From the NCBI RefSeq assembly GCF_963678635.1, contig NC_087068.1:28770318-28834317 (forward strand): a stretch of 64,000 bases of DNA, written 5' to 3'. How positions within the stretch are numbered: position 1 is the stretch's first letter; every line of letters begins with the position of its first letter. Source of the DNA: Symsagittifera roscoffensis (taxonomy: Eukaryota; Xenacoelomorpha; Acoela; Convolutidae). The notes below the pieces were generated by a model. That model saw only the letters and a program-made list of their open reading frames with translations. It was not told the origin of the DNA and searched no databases. Shown here one piece after another: positions 1 to 12,068 of the stretch. Both the position numbers and the translations under genes were made by a program.

Positions 1-1170
1 CTTTGCACCATGATGAAGTTCAAAATCATTTTCATCGGTTCGTACAAGGCGCCCAAGAGGATCCCGACTACTGTTATTACGTTCATTGTGGATGAAAGAA
101 AATTTTGTTGTTCCCAGTGGGTAGTTCAAAGATTTCATTTTTATTTGATCGTTCTCACTTATTTGCATTTGATAGTAATGTCTATCATCGTGTCGTATGT
201 TTCTCGATTTACCAGTATTCATGTCAAAACCGCCTGAGCATGAAATAAAAAATGGTTCAAAATTTGTTTTATAAAATGCTGCTGGCCTACTGCATACTTC
301 ATGCTGCTTATTGTAAATGCCGGTTTTTAGGTCTAAGCCATTTGCCTCCGATCGCTCACTCAGTATGTGATCTTGAGTGTTGTCCAACTTAATAGCGTAC
401 TTGAACATTTTCGCTTTCTGAGACACCATTTTTGTGACCACGCAGTTTTCTGACATGTCCCATGTATAAACATATGGGTCTAATGACATCGATTTGCATC
501 CGCCTTCGAGTTTTGTGCTTGGTAGTAGGATGCCGTATGGACTTTGTACTTGTTTTGTTTCTAGATTCACTTTGAGTTTAATTTTCTGCATGTGTTTTTC
601 GTAGCTGTAGTTTTTGACTTGTCCTCTGTTCTTACACGCTGTCGAACTCTCGCCGTCTACTGACCGTTCTTTATTCCTGTGTTGCATAATACTTTCATCC
701 ATTTTATATTTATTTCGTATTTGTATTTATATTATTTAAGTGTATCCATTTCATTCATTGTTATTTTAATGTTTTTTTCTAAAGTTTTTGCACAATCTTC
801 GGGTGGTATAGTAAATTCATAGGTGATCATTTTCATTTTGTGAACAATGGAGGAGTGCGCTCAATTTCCGCAGTAATAACGAATAGGAAAAAACTTAACA
901 TTACACGATACTGCGTTTACTTCGATACTGGTTTTATAAGAACGTTGAAAAACTTCTATAGTGCTATCTGTTGTGTAGAGATTTTCTGGGCTAACTTTGC
1001 ACAGTGCTACTCGATTTAGCGCATACATTTTGTTTTCTTGCATAGCCAAGCAGTTTTAGTGAGTACCTTTTATCGAACCGGATGTTTTATTCAGGTCTTC
1101 ATTTTGAAGTAAAACTTCTTGGATGCTTGTTGAGAGTTAACACACAAAAGTCAAGATTCTCATGATGTGT
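1..1170 (-). pseudogene. Envelope-like glycoprotein remnant of element A (partial)
   Basis: On the minus strand, a frame beginning with MDESIM at 702 stays open to the window edge, over 230 codons. Upstream, at 1049-861, another frame reads MAMQENKMYALNRVALCKVS and ends at YYCGN followed by a stop. Cysteine spacing and several blocks match the env of element M: a THxNC-like start against M's THYDC, a G-I-x-L-P block, a W-x(5)-C block, and GFDMNTGK against M's GFDMTTGK. The copy is broken by one stop after YYCGN and by a roughly 18-nt insertion near 715-735 that shifts the frame. The duplicated copy near 3010-3045 lacks that insertion. The role by family would be a membrane glycoprotein for cell entry. 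No intact gene is present here. Confidence 0.7.
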
Positions 1171-2986
1171 CGTTAAAGGTTGCTAAAATTTAGCAGTTAT
1201 AAATTTTCGAAAAATTATTTCTCGATAGTAACACATAGCAAACAGTGTTACTTGATTTAGCGCATACATTTTGTTTTCTTGCATAGCCAAGCAGTCTTAG
1301 TGAGTACCTTTTAACGAACCGGATATGTTATCCAGGTCTTCATTTTCAAGTAAAACTTTTTGGATGCTTTTTGAGAGCTAACACACAAAAATCAAGATTC
1401 TCATGGTGTGTCGTTGAAGGTTGCTAAAATTTAGCAGTAATAAAATTTCGAAAAGTTATTTCTCGATAGTAACACATAGCATACAGTGCTACTTGATTTA
1501 GCGCATACAATTTGTTTTCTTGCATAGCCAAGCAATCTTAGTGAGTACCTTTTAAGGAACCGGATTTGTTATCCAGGTCTTCATTTTGAAGTAAAACTTT
1601 TTGGATGCTTGTTGAGAGTTAACACGCAAAAAAAAAGATTCTCATGATAAGTCGTTGAAGATTGCTAAATTTAGCAGTGATAAAGTTTCGAAAAATTATT
1701 TCTCGATAGTAACATTTATGTTGTTAGAAAAAATGGTTGTATTGGATTGACTCAATTTTAGAATCATTGTTTGTATATTCTGATCTATTCAATTTGATGA
1801 CCCGGGACTAAACGCTTGACACATTAAACGAAGTGTATTATTTAGTTGTACACTACTTGATAAAAAAATAGGTAATCGTCGAGCTCGTTTTTGAGTTCCT
1901 TCGTTGTGAGTGGTTTTCTGAGCAGGTTGCTGACTGGGAGGTGTTTAATGTCTTGAAGTTGATGGCGTGAGATCTAAATCTGCTAAGTTTCTTTTATTGT
2001 TGGGATTTGTTAGGCAAGGCGTTGAAGTTAGTCTTCTATGGAATGTTCTGGGAATAGTTGTTATTGTAAATTATCGCTGTTGTGTTCCTGAGAACCTGAA
2101 TCAGTATTGATTAGGACCTTTTCTCGGTCAATTTCTGGTTTTGTATATTATTTTCTCGTCGATGATTAATTTTTCTCGGTAAATTTTCAGATATTCCTGT
2201 AGGGCTTTGGAACAATTTTTTGTTGAGTGGGCTGTTGAGTTTTTTAGTTCCTGTTTGCATTACGTTTTCATAGAATGGCTGATATGGATATGATTCTTGT
2301 TTAAGGCTAAAATCGTTTACATATTTGGTTGCATTTTCTTCAACAGGGAAATATTTTTTTAAATGGTTTCTGTGACTTACTTTTTTTAAGTTATTGTCGG
2401 AGTCTAATCGGATTTCGTAAATAACATGGGTTATCTTTTTTAATACTGTAAATGGACCTGATCCTAATTCATGTATTTTTTTTGGTTTTTCCTTCTTCGA
2501 GAGGGTGATTTCCTGTCCAATATTTAAAGGTTTTTCATAATTTGTATTTGTTGCGATATCCGTGAATTTTTGCATTTGTTTCTAAACTTTTCTCATTTGC
2601 TGTGTTGTAGAAATAATTGAATTAAGTTTCTCTTAAAAAAAAGAGTTGTTTATTTTCTCTTTTAGAAATGGTATGATTGCATTGCTGGTTGATGTCTGTA
2701 GAGTGTGTCTATGTAGTGTTAGATTGTGACAAAATTCAGAAATAAAAGTTAATTCTGAGTTTCTTAGTAGTCCTAGTTCTAGAGAAAGTGGTATTTGTGA
2801 ATTTTGTCCAAACACATTTCAAATGGCGTTAAACTGGTACACGCATTGACTCTTGTATGATGCGCAAACGCAATTTTTGGGTTAGTTCACTCCAATTACA
2901 TTTAGTTTGTTCAAAAAATAATCAAAAATATGTTCCTAAGTATTTATTATGAATTTCAACTTTACCATTTGTCCACGGTGGTTAAG
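664..2986. repeat. Tandem duplication, copy 1 (int C-terminus to env N-terminus)
   Basis: This segment and 2987-4806 are direct tandem copies covering the integrase C-terminus and the env N-terminus of element A. The three junction points, 664-670, 2987-2993 and 4801-4807, all read ccgttct. A 7-bp microhomology therefore sits at the breakpoint. Copy 1 is longer because it holds three 241-bp units where copy 2 holds one. Confidence 0.85.
1001..1723. repeat. Three tandem 241-bp units (env signal-peptide region)
   Basis: Units begin at acagtg near 1001, 1242 and 1483 and end near ctcgatagtaaca; the period is 241 bp. A single matching unit lies at about 3299-3535 in the duplicated block. Read on the minus strand, each unit holds an ATG followed by a hydrophobic stretch (MRILTFVC...) and then the start of the mature env region. 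The unit therefore repeats the signal-peptide and N-terminal coding part. Confidence 0.8.
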
Positions 2987-2992
2987 CCGTTC
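2111..2992 (-). pseudogene. Integrase C-terminal region, element A, copy 1
   Basis: A 154-codon frame (2575-2111) contains the integrase C-terminal GPF/Y module: ELGSGPFTVLKKITHVIYEI, then VSHRNHLKKYFP and a charged tail ending LTEKRS. Upstream, at 2815-2633, a frame reads MFGQNSQIPLSLELGLLRNS, the segment between the catalytic core and the GPF module. WTNG-like sequence near 2970 marks the end of the catalytic core, with the glutamate in the frame-shifted WTNGKVE block. The parts lie in different frames, so this is a decayed pol fragment. Confidence 0.75.
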
Positions 2993-4806
2993 TTTATTCC
3001 TGTGTAGCATAATACTTTCATCCATTTTTATATTTATTTCGTAAGTGTATCCTTTTTCATTCACTGTTATTTTAATGTTTTTTAAAGTTTTTTGCACAAT
3101 CTTCAGGTGGTATAGTAAATTCATAGGTGATCATTTTCATGTTGTGAACAATGGAGGAGTGCGCTCAACTTCCGCAGTTGTAACAAATAGGAAAAAAATT
3201 AGCTTTACACAATACTGCGTTTACTTAGGTTTTATAAGACGGTTGAAAAACTTCTATAGTGCTCAATGTTGTGTAGAGATTTTCTGGGCTAATTTTGCAC
3301 AGTGCTACTCGATTTAGCGCATACATTTTGTTTTCTTGCAGAGCCAAGCAGTCTTAGTGAGTACCCTTTAACGAACCGGATATGTTATCCAGGTCTTCAT
3401 TTTGAAGTAAAACTTCTTGGATGCTTGTTGAGAGTTAACACACAAAAATCAAGATTCTCATGATGTGTCGTTGGAGGTTGCTAAAAATTAGCAGTAATAA
3501 AGTTTCGAAAAAATATTTCTCGATAGTAACATTTATGTTTTTAGAATAAATGGCTGTATTGGATTGACTGAGTTTTAGAATCATTGTTTGTATATTCTGA
3601 TCTATTCAATTTGATGACCCGGGACTAAACGCTTGACACATTAAACGAAGTGTGTTATTTAGTTGTACACTACTTGATAAAAAAATAGGTAGTCGTCGAG
3701 CTCGTTTTTGAGTTCCTTCGTTGTGAGTGGTTTTCTGAGCAGTTTGCTGACTGGGAGGTGTTTAATGTCTTGAAGTTGATGGCGTGAGATCTAAATCTGC
3801 TAAGTTTCTTTTATTGTTGGGATTTGTTAGGTAAGGCGTTGAAGTTAGTCTTCTATGGAATGTTCTGGGAATAGTTGTTATTGAAAATTATCGCTGTTGT
3901 GTTCCTGAGAACCTGAATCAGTATTGATTAGGACCTTTTCTCGGTCGATTTCTGGTTTTGTATATTATTTTCTCGTCGATGATTATTTTTTCTCGGTAAA
4001 TTTTCAGACATTCCTGTAGGGCTTTGGAAAAATTTTTTGTTGAGTGGGCTGTTGAGTTTTTTAGTTCTTGTTTGCATTACGTTTTCATAGAATGGCTGAT
4101 ATGGATATGATTCTTGTTTAAGGCTAAAATCGTTTACTTACTTGGTTGCATTTTCTTCAACAGGGAAAGATTCTATTAAATGGTTTCTGTGGGCTACTTT
4201 TTTATGTTATTGTCGGAGTCTAATCGGATTTCGTAAATAACATTGGTTATCTTTTTTAATACTGTAAATGGACCGGCTCCTAATTCATGTTTTTTTTTGG
4301 TTTTTCCCTCTTCGAGAGAGTGATTTTCTGTCCTATATTTAAAGGTTTTCCCAAATTGTATTTGTTGCAATATCCATGAATTGTTGCATTTGTTTCTAAA
4401 CTTTTTTTATTTGCTGTGTTGTAGAAATAATGGAATTGAGTTTCTCATAATAAAAAGAATTGTTGATTTTCTCTTTTAGAAGTGGTATGATTGCATTGCT
4501 GGTTGATGTCTGTAGATTGTGTCTATGTGGTGGTAGATTGTGACAGAATTCAGAATGAAAAGTTAATTCTGAGTTTCTTAGTAGTCCTAGATCTAGAGAA
4601 AGTGGTATTTGTGAATTTTGTCCAAACACATTTCAAATGGCGTTAAACTGGTACACGCATTGACTGTTGTATGATGCGCAAACGCAACTTCTGGGCTATT
4701 TCACTCCAATTACATTTAACTTGTTCAAAAAATAATCAAAAATATGTTTCTAAATGTTTAATATGAATTTCAACTTTACCATTTGTCCATAGTGGTTAAG
4801 CCGTTC
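2987..4806. repeat. Tandem duplication, copy 2
   Basis: Partner of 664-2986. Long blocks are nearly identical, for example around 3540-4130 against 1740-2330, with scattered substitutions and small indels. At its left junction the env frame (MDESIMLHRNKER) runs straight into integrase sequence, so a 62-codon chimeric frame lies at 3124-2936 on the minus strand. Confidence 0.85.
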
Positions 4807-5240
4807 TAGGAGCGTGCGTTATTCCTAGTTCATGAAGCCAACTGATGAAATCTTCATTCATGAACGTGGTTCTTTTGTCATAGACCAGTTTTTGTGGTAT
4901 TCCAAATGTAAGTATAAACTTCTCCAATGGTTTGATAATTTCAGTTGCCGTGAAAAGGTTTCTACAATTACTAAGCAATGTTCATTTCCATTTGACAGTG
5001 GATTAGTAGGTCATTTATAGTCAATGTGTATTGTGTGGAATGGGAAAAATATTTTGCCGATGGTGCTTCATTGTGATTGTGTCGTTTTTGATTTTTTTTT
5101 TGACAATCAAGACATCATGCAATAAGATGCGTGTTATCCATTTACACGTTCAAAAGAAAAACTGGCCAGAACAAAAGTCAATTAATGATGTTAAAATTTT
5201 GTCTTTGCTTATATGCCGTGACAATTAATGTTTATGTGCA
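3900..5240 (-). pseudogene. Integrase core and C-terminus, element A, copy 2
   Basis: On the minus strand a 60-codon frame at 4978-4796 reads FGIPQKLVYDKRTTFMNEDF and then GITHAPRT, the second catalytic aspartate region of a retroelement integrase. Zinc-binding remnants (CLDCQ) lie near 5110, and an IDMTY-like first-aspartate region lies near 5015. The remainder of the core (WTNGKVE, in another frame) follows at 4800-4770. The FGQNSQIPLSLDLG segment is at 4629-4396, and the GPF module is at about 4340-4230 with frameshifts. Many stops interrupt it. Confidence 0.7.
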
Positions 5241-5499
5241 AGTTCAAACGTTTTTATGAAGAGTGACATTGGAACACATATCATTACATATCATTTGTTT
5301 AATTCTGAGTCATCAGTTGCTTGCTCATTGCATAAAATATTTCCTATCATTAACAAATTTTCGAACTTGTTCTTTTATGACGATAAGGCTTTGGATTGGT
5401 TTTGATGAAGGCTTCTAATATCTTCATTGTTTTCCATAACTAATGGTTTAAATATTTTAAAAACTGGATCATTGTTTTGCTCGTTTTGAATTATTTCTG

Positions 5500-6420
5500 T
5501 GTTTAGATCTATTGATTCTCCTTCACATTAAGTTTGTTTAAAATTTGAGAGAACACATCTTTGCCATTTATAGATTTGCATGGGATCGTTTTGGCTATTT
5601 TTTCTTCTGCTATTTTTTCATGCTTTCTCTCACATGTTGCTATTTCATCAGGTGGCTTTAAACTTTGATACGCTTCTTCAACATCTATTGTTGTTTCAAA
5701 AAACATTCTGTATTCTTGGTTATCTAACTCATATTTTGAATTGAATTTTTCCAGTTGGGTTGGGTTGTTATCTATGTCAAAAAACAGTTCAAGTTAGCAA
5801 TGATCTGATTGTTTTTTTACTTCGGATAGTGAAAAGCGCTTTTTTTGATATCATCATACATTGATTTTTCGAAGATCCATGCAAAAAACAGTCGCTCTTA
5901 AAACTTCATGGTATGTGACGATTATCTCAAACATTTCTTCTACTGTCTTAGCTTGCATGATTGTATCGTCTTTATCAGTTACGGCTTGTTTTCTTTTTAT
6001 CAGTGGTGCAAAATTAATAGTCATTATTCTGCTGCAAAATTTGGTAAACCACAAAGTCCATAGAAGCTTCTTTTGAAGGTAAACTGTTTTGATATTATAG
6101 TTGCTGGGTTTCTTTGGCTGGTGGTACTTGGTTATACGCTGAACATAAATCGCTTGTGGTGAAATAGTTACCACTAAGTTTGGTGATAAGTGACCCTATA
6201 GGCTCAAAAGGCCATGGGTTTCTAATCAAATCAGTTGTTGAATTCAAATATCTTGCGTCAAAGACATGTTTTACGATGTTATCCTTTGGTAAAACTATTA
6301 TAGGATTAAAAAATTTGGATCACATATCTGTATTGTTTCTCATTTCTCTTATAATCCCAGATTTACATAATTGATCGAGTACGCTATTCAGAGTTTTTCC
6401 TGATAGTAAAGTGGTACTCT
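5500..6420 (-). pseudogene. Reverse transcriptase remnant, element A
   Basis: Minus-strand frames give RT fragments. One is a Y-F-T-T-S-D-L-C-S-A-Y-N-Q-like block near 6160-6110, which in Ty3/Gypsy RTs carries the first catalytic aspartate. A second, at 6000-5930, contains DKDDTIMQAKTVEEMFE and corresponds to the region just after the catalytic loop (compare DDVFMQSQTKDEMF in element M). Frames switch several times. The 65-codon frame 5706-5509 is charged and lies between RT and integrase. RNase H was not recognised. Confidence 0.6.
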
Positions 6421-6711
6421 TGAAGGTTTTTGTTTCGTTAGTTTTGAATTTGTTAACAATTTAACATCAAATTTTTGTTTTATTACTCTAACTTCATACT
6501 TATGCTGTAAATATACGTCTCTATTTTGTATTTAAATGTTTATTAGATCTTGTAATTGATTTGGTTGATATCTGATTAGGATGTTTTTTCTTAACATATT
6601 TTTTGCTGAATTTTTTTCATTTATGACTCATTTAGGTCTACTTTAAAGTCTAAAACTGTCTTTGGCTTAAGGTCTTTTAGCTCTTTACTGAAATCGATTT
6701 CTAGTTCGTAA

Positions 6712-7640
6712 TCATTGATGTAATCTAATTCCTTCTGATTTAATTTTTTTTGTTTTCTTTTTCAACTTGCTATTTGGTAATTCTGATGGATCGTTTTGAT
6801 GTAAAAATTGAGAGTTTGGTTGTTCGCTTATGTGGAAAATTTGATTAAGCTCTTCGTCGTTGCTTAATAAAGTTTCTATGTAGGCAGGGTTATCTGAGGC
6901 ACTTAACTTCAGTTTTGATTTCTTTTCTACATCCTCAATGATTTGACCTATGGATTCTTTGGGCATTACAATTTTTGATCCGGTAGGATTGCTAAACATA
7001 ATGGGAATAGATTTTTCTTCACAAAGACAGTATGTGTTCTATGTAAACATTCCCTTTTGTTCTAATGTTTTATCAAGTTTGAACGATGTTCCTTTTCTAA
7101 AGACTAAGTTTGGAGGTTCAATGGAAATAACTCGTGTTGATTTTGGGTCCATTATAAGGCTTTGTTACGGTTTTATAAAAACATAAATATCGATAACTTT
7201 TACTTCGCATGTTTTTTATTGATACTGTTTTTCCTGGGTACAATTTAAGTTCCATTTTAGGTGTAGAAAAGTCAATGGATTTGGTTGTTTTGGAAAAAAA
7301 ATCAGTTCCTAATAAGTTAAGTCTGCATTCTGTCCTGGCTGAGACCCATATTTTGACTTTAATTGGATATTCGCCATGAATATCGAAATTTGCTTCAAAA
7401 TTTGTATATCCTAAAAATTTAAGTTTTTCGCCGTTTTTTGCTACTGTATTTGAATCGGATTCATGGATTTTTAAGGGATGTTGCTTAAAATAGTTTTGTT
7501 AAGTACCATAATTTACAAGAGAACATGTCACTCCAGTGTCTATCAAATATTGGGTTTATTGGCCGTTATTTTTATTTTTTGCCTCAGACGGGATGTTGAT
7601 AAAGATTATAATACATTTGTGACTTTTTATCGCGAGGAGA
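6712..7640 (-). pseudogene. Aspartic protease and PR-RT linker remnant, element A
   Basis: The minus strand near 7555-7505 reads QYLIDTGVTCSLVNYGT followed by a stop. The D-T-G is the aspartic-protease active site. Downstream, around 7390-7290, the second hydrophobic protease motif is visible as LNLLGTDFF. A 95-codon frame at 6999-6712 (MFSNPTGSKIVMPKESIGQI...) is the linker between PR and RT, also seen in element M as a long spacer. Stops interrupt the frame. Confidence 0.65.
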
Positions 7641-7699
7641 CTGCTCTAGTTTAAATTGATTTCTCCACTTCCGTCATCACTGAAAAATCCTTAAAATTT

Positions 7700-9010
7700 C
7701 TCGTCACTAAATTTTACCCTAGGATTTCTATCACGATTATTATCCCTAGAGGATGTTCGTGTTTTATTATAAGGTTTTAGCTGATGATTTTAAATCTGTT
7801 CTAATTATTACCGAGTCATCTTGAGTTTGGCTTCTATAACTATTGTGTGAGCTTGATCTTCAGTTTCTATCAGAAAGAGAATTACTACGATCTCGGTTTC
7901 GATTATAATAATTAGGAATGAAATTACATTCTTACTTTTGACGATATTGATCAATTCTGCCCATGGCTCAATTATTGGAGGTTTTGTCTCTGCATCCAAA
8001 GCTTTGGGGCCGGGATATATCAAAATTATTAGACCTGCTATTGATTTGTCTAGGATATGAGGAATAGGGTCTATTACCATAGTTTCTTTGATCGCCGTTA
8101 TTGTAGTTTTGATTATCTCTAAGTTTGTTTCTAAATCTAGATCTTCGATTGTAATTGTCTGAAAATTTTTCTCGATATTGAGGTGGTTTTTGTTTTTGTG
8201 TGACCTGACATACGCTTATTGTTTGACCTGACCTACAACACCATAATCAAAATCTGGTACGATTTTGTTTGTTTCTTGGTTCACATGGGTTATAGGCTGC
8301 GTTTATTTCTTGATCTTCCATTAATCCTGTTAGTTATTTCAGTTGATCCCTTACTCTTTCGGTTTCCAATTTACAATTAACACTACTTGAAGCTGTTCCA
8401 GTGATCTCACCACTAACTGCGAAGCTTAAAATTTGGCAGCTATTTGATCTTTCAGTTGAGGCCAAATTGCGGATGTTTTCTCAAAAAGAAATTGAAGTGC
8501 TTTTTGTTTTAAGCCTGGCGGACCTAAGCCTCGCACTGAGAATTCCATCTTCTTTGATGTACTTTGATCATCATTAAAAGTCGGATTTGGTCTACTGCAG
8601 TACTTGATCTATATATGTAGATTTTTATGGAATCGTCTGGTTGTCCTTTTATAATTTCTGCTTCCTTTCGTTTTATATTTGTCCTTATCATCAGTGAACC
8701 TATCTATAAACTGATCCCTTGTGTCCTTCCAAGCTGACGCTGCTGCTATTCCATGATACCATTGAGCGGCTGGACCTCTTAACATTGAACCGAATAAAGC
8801 TCTTTCTCTGTTATCATGTGCGTCCTGATTGTCACCAGGGTCTGCTGGTCTAGTGCCTAGAGAAAAAGCTATGTTTTTTCTACTATATCAAGAAAATCTC
8901 TTGCATCTTCATTTGGGTCTAAGCCTTTGAATTGTTTGAGAGCTAAGTCTGGATATGCAACTACGTTCGCTATTTCGTTTTATCTTAGTTTAATTTGGGT
9001 ATGAAAACTT
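7700..9010 (-). pseudogene. Gag remnant, element A
   Basis: Minus-strand reading gives a capsid-like block: LKQFKGLDPNEDARDFLDIV, then after one stop or shift FSLGTRPADPGDN and LFGSMLRGPAAQWYHG. These are hallmarks of the retrotransposon gag capsid domain. Near 8240-8200 a degenerate zinc knuckle (W-C-C-R-x-G...C) precedes a basic tail. A 90-codon minus frame at 8080-7808 is in the wrong frame for Gag. The gene is multiply interrupted. Confidence 0.65.
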
Positions 9011-9060
9011 AGGATGTTTGATATACTCGTTTCTTTCTTAGGCTGAATTAAGTTTTAATG

Positions 9061-12060
9061 AAGTTTTGTGAGGTTTATTGGATTTGTTGAATATAGTTTT
9101 TTCTTAAATATATCGAATGCTATGAGGACGGTTGAGTTTTTTCAGAATAGAGAGTGTTTCTGGTATATTGCTGCGGGAAAGTATAGTTTATTCGTGAATA
9201 TTTTTGTTTGGATGTTTTGACAAGATGATAAATTGGTCCTTTTGGAAATTGGTAATTGATCGCTTAATTTTTTGGGATTTATTTTTGGATTATGAGCTTT
9301 AAATTTAATGCTGTTGTTTTTTCTAGAAATTTATTTGCATTCCAATTTTTGGCATTTTGTAACTCGGCATTTTTTTGTAACCTTAGGATGTTTCACCTTT
9401 GGAAGTTTGTTTTGGTAGTCTGTTTCAAGTAACTTCGAATTATGGTAACTTTTATTTAGTTTTGATTTGAATCGAACTAATTAGAGTTATATTTTTTAAA
9501 AGAAAAACAATCTGGAGCGAAGCCATTAATCGTTCTTCTGGTATATATATATTTTTTTGATTGGAATTTCTTTGGTTGAAAAATTATATCTATGTCTGGA
9601 GTGTATCTTCGGAGAAGGGCGTTTTGTTCGTTAAAATGTTTAGATAAAAAGCTTATATGAAGTTTTAGGTGATAGTAGTGTATCAAAGAGTTTTAATAAT
9701 AATTTTGCTTCCTCTTTTCTGTTGCAATTTTAAAGTACCATCAACTATTTCTTTATGAGTTGACTTTAATTTTTTCCAATAGTAGGTTATTTCCATCTTT
9801 TAGCTATTTGATCTTTTAGTTTCTAACGTTTTAGGTAAAATTGAGTGAAATTGGGCAAGATTTTGTTAAAATGGACGTTTTCCTAGCTTAATCGGTTTTA
9901 TTTTGACCTAAATTGTACCAAATTTCTTTGAAATGTAAGTTTATTTTATTTCATTGGACTTATTTTGAATGAGTTTGGGGAATTTTTAGCTTAACTGTGT
10001 GTACTTTTTGTAGTTTTAACCTAAAATTAGCGTAGGTTCAAAGAATTTCACTCATTTCGATCGCTGAAAAAAATCAGGAAAAACACACCTACAGTTCCTT
10101 TTTAGTGAGCGTAGATAGTTCCTTTCCTAAATTGGACCAAAATTTCCTTCCCTGGTGGGATAATTAGGTTTAGAGTTAAGATAAGTTAGGTTCGAGGACA
10201 AGCCTAGCAAAAGGGTGAAAATAATAAAACGCACAGTTGCACAATGAAGAATTGGGAATGAATCTGAATGTAGCACAGGTATGATTGTGTATATGATGGG
10301 TGAAATTAATTTATTAATCAATTAGATTACACTTAGATTGCGTACAAGACCTCTTACCCCCTATTTGAGAATGAATTGAAATATTTAATAACTTTTGACC
10401 ATTTTCGGAGCGTCTAAAGAAAAATTGAATCTGTATATAGATAGGTTAATCTTTGTTAAGGAAGCTGTTTCATGTGAAAAGATCATTAACTTAACTGAAT
10501 TATATGTTTTACTCGGCAATTTGGTCAGAGAGCGTTTCCTTATATTATATCAGGTAGTTATAAAAATTTTGAGTTAAATTATCATGAGATAAAGTTGGCA
10601 GAGAGTTGTCAAAAGAAGATGAGCGATAGAGAAAATATTGATAACCTTAACTATATCAAGGACTATCTGGCAATAGGGCGGTCAATTAGATTGCGGGTCC
10701 TCTAGCTTTTTGAATTAGAAACTGGCTAACAGAAAGTCACTTTCCTAATATTTGCAAAAACTACAATTAAATCTTTTGCTTTCAGACCTATATGGATGTT
10801 AATTTTACTAACTTTTGCTTTTTTGTTCTTACAATATTCGTTTGAAAGTAGCGGAGAGGAAGTGTGGAGAAGTTGTTGTCAAACTGTTGCCGTGAAGAGG
10901 TACACTGTCTAATCCACACTGTCAGTTGTCGTATTGTCCGATGCGAGAGTGGTGTCCTTTCGTTTTCCTTTCGGTCCGTTAAATTTGACTCACAAATTTT
11001 CTTATTTAAATTTGTTTAGGTTCTGAGTGACTCTTTTTAATGCAAACATTTACTCTAAGAGAATTTAAGAAATTTTTAAGAAGAATAATTAGAAGAAAAC
11101 TGAAAGTTTTTTAGCCGTCCGTTTCAGCGTAAGAACTTAGAGACAATGAAAATTGCAGGCAGGCTGATCCAAAACAATTACAGTTTAGTTTTCTCTGCAC
11201 CTGCTATTAGAATTCAGTCCTCTTTTTATATCTCATCCTCCGTTCGATCAGGAGACTGTTATTTGCATTTTTTGACTTTTTGTTTAAAAAATCAATATTT
11301 TGTTTGACTGGCGGAACTCACAGTATTACCACCTGCTTTAGTTACTTTTAAACTCAGAGCAACGTGGGATTCGTTTTTTTTCAAAGCAAAAACAATATAC
11401 ACACTCCGCTTGACTGGCGTCGTGGACAAATACTCAGTTCCTTCGGTCATCCGTTAAACTTTTTTTAAAAATCTTAGCCTTTTCCCAAGGTTAATAAAAC
11501 TGAAGGAATAAAAAAAGTCCGTTCAGAATTCGAAAAAAATATATATTTGGATTTGACTTTAAAATTTTTAAGTTAACTTTTTCAGTTAAAATCTGAATCA
11601 AATGTAAAGTTAAAAAGGCATTCTCATCTAGAGGTGTGAACAAATTTAGAATAGAAAAGAATTCACTCGGATCTTATGTAAACAATTAAAACAATATCCT
11701 TTTATATTAGTGCAGCATTTTCAATACAACACCATTCCTACAGCAAACCCAACATTCAAAATTCAACTGTGAAATAGTTCGTATAGTTCTAGTTTATATC
11801 ATTCAAATATCAATTCTAAGGCATATACAGTGGTTTTTCACATTTGTTTCCAACGTTTTCAATCCCCACCACCACCTGCAACTTTCAAAGTTTTATATTT
11901 TCCTAATAAAGTCCAATTGTAATAAAATTGATAATGCGGATTATTAATCGAATATTACACACACATATAGTCCCCAATTACAAATAAAGTACAAAAAACA
12001 AACAGGAGGTGGAGAACAAACCACTAACTTTTTTTTACCAACACAAAAAAAATTATATTC
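9061..12060. other. AT-rich intergenic stretch, no gene seen
   Basis: No frame with recognisable protein motifs and no clear repeat ends. The right end of element A probably dissolves somewhere in 9060-9800. Short frames at 9686-9477, 10321-10127 and 10395-10577 have no family features. Confidence 0.5.
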
Positions 12061-12068
12061 AAGCTCAC

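Larger units (their letters stand above)
1..9060 (-). mobile_element. Relic Ty3/Gypsy-type retroelement A with env
   Basis: Read on the minus strand, the order is gag (about 9010-7700), protease (about 7640-7200), RT (about 6420-5800), integrase (about 5240-2111, partly duplicated) and env (about 1170 to the left edge). All parts carry stops or frameshifts except stretches of integrase and env. The RNase H domain is not recognisable and seems lost between RT and integrase. LTRs were not found: the left one would lie outside the window and the right one, if present, is too decayed. The env is homologous to that of element M, but the gag and integrase are clearly divergent from M, so A is a different lineage carrying a related env. 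Confidence 0.8.

Noticed and set aside
7808-8080. 90-codon minus frame in element A gag
   Set aside because: Wrong frame relative to the capsid and zinc-knuckle remnants.
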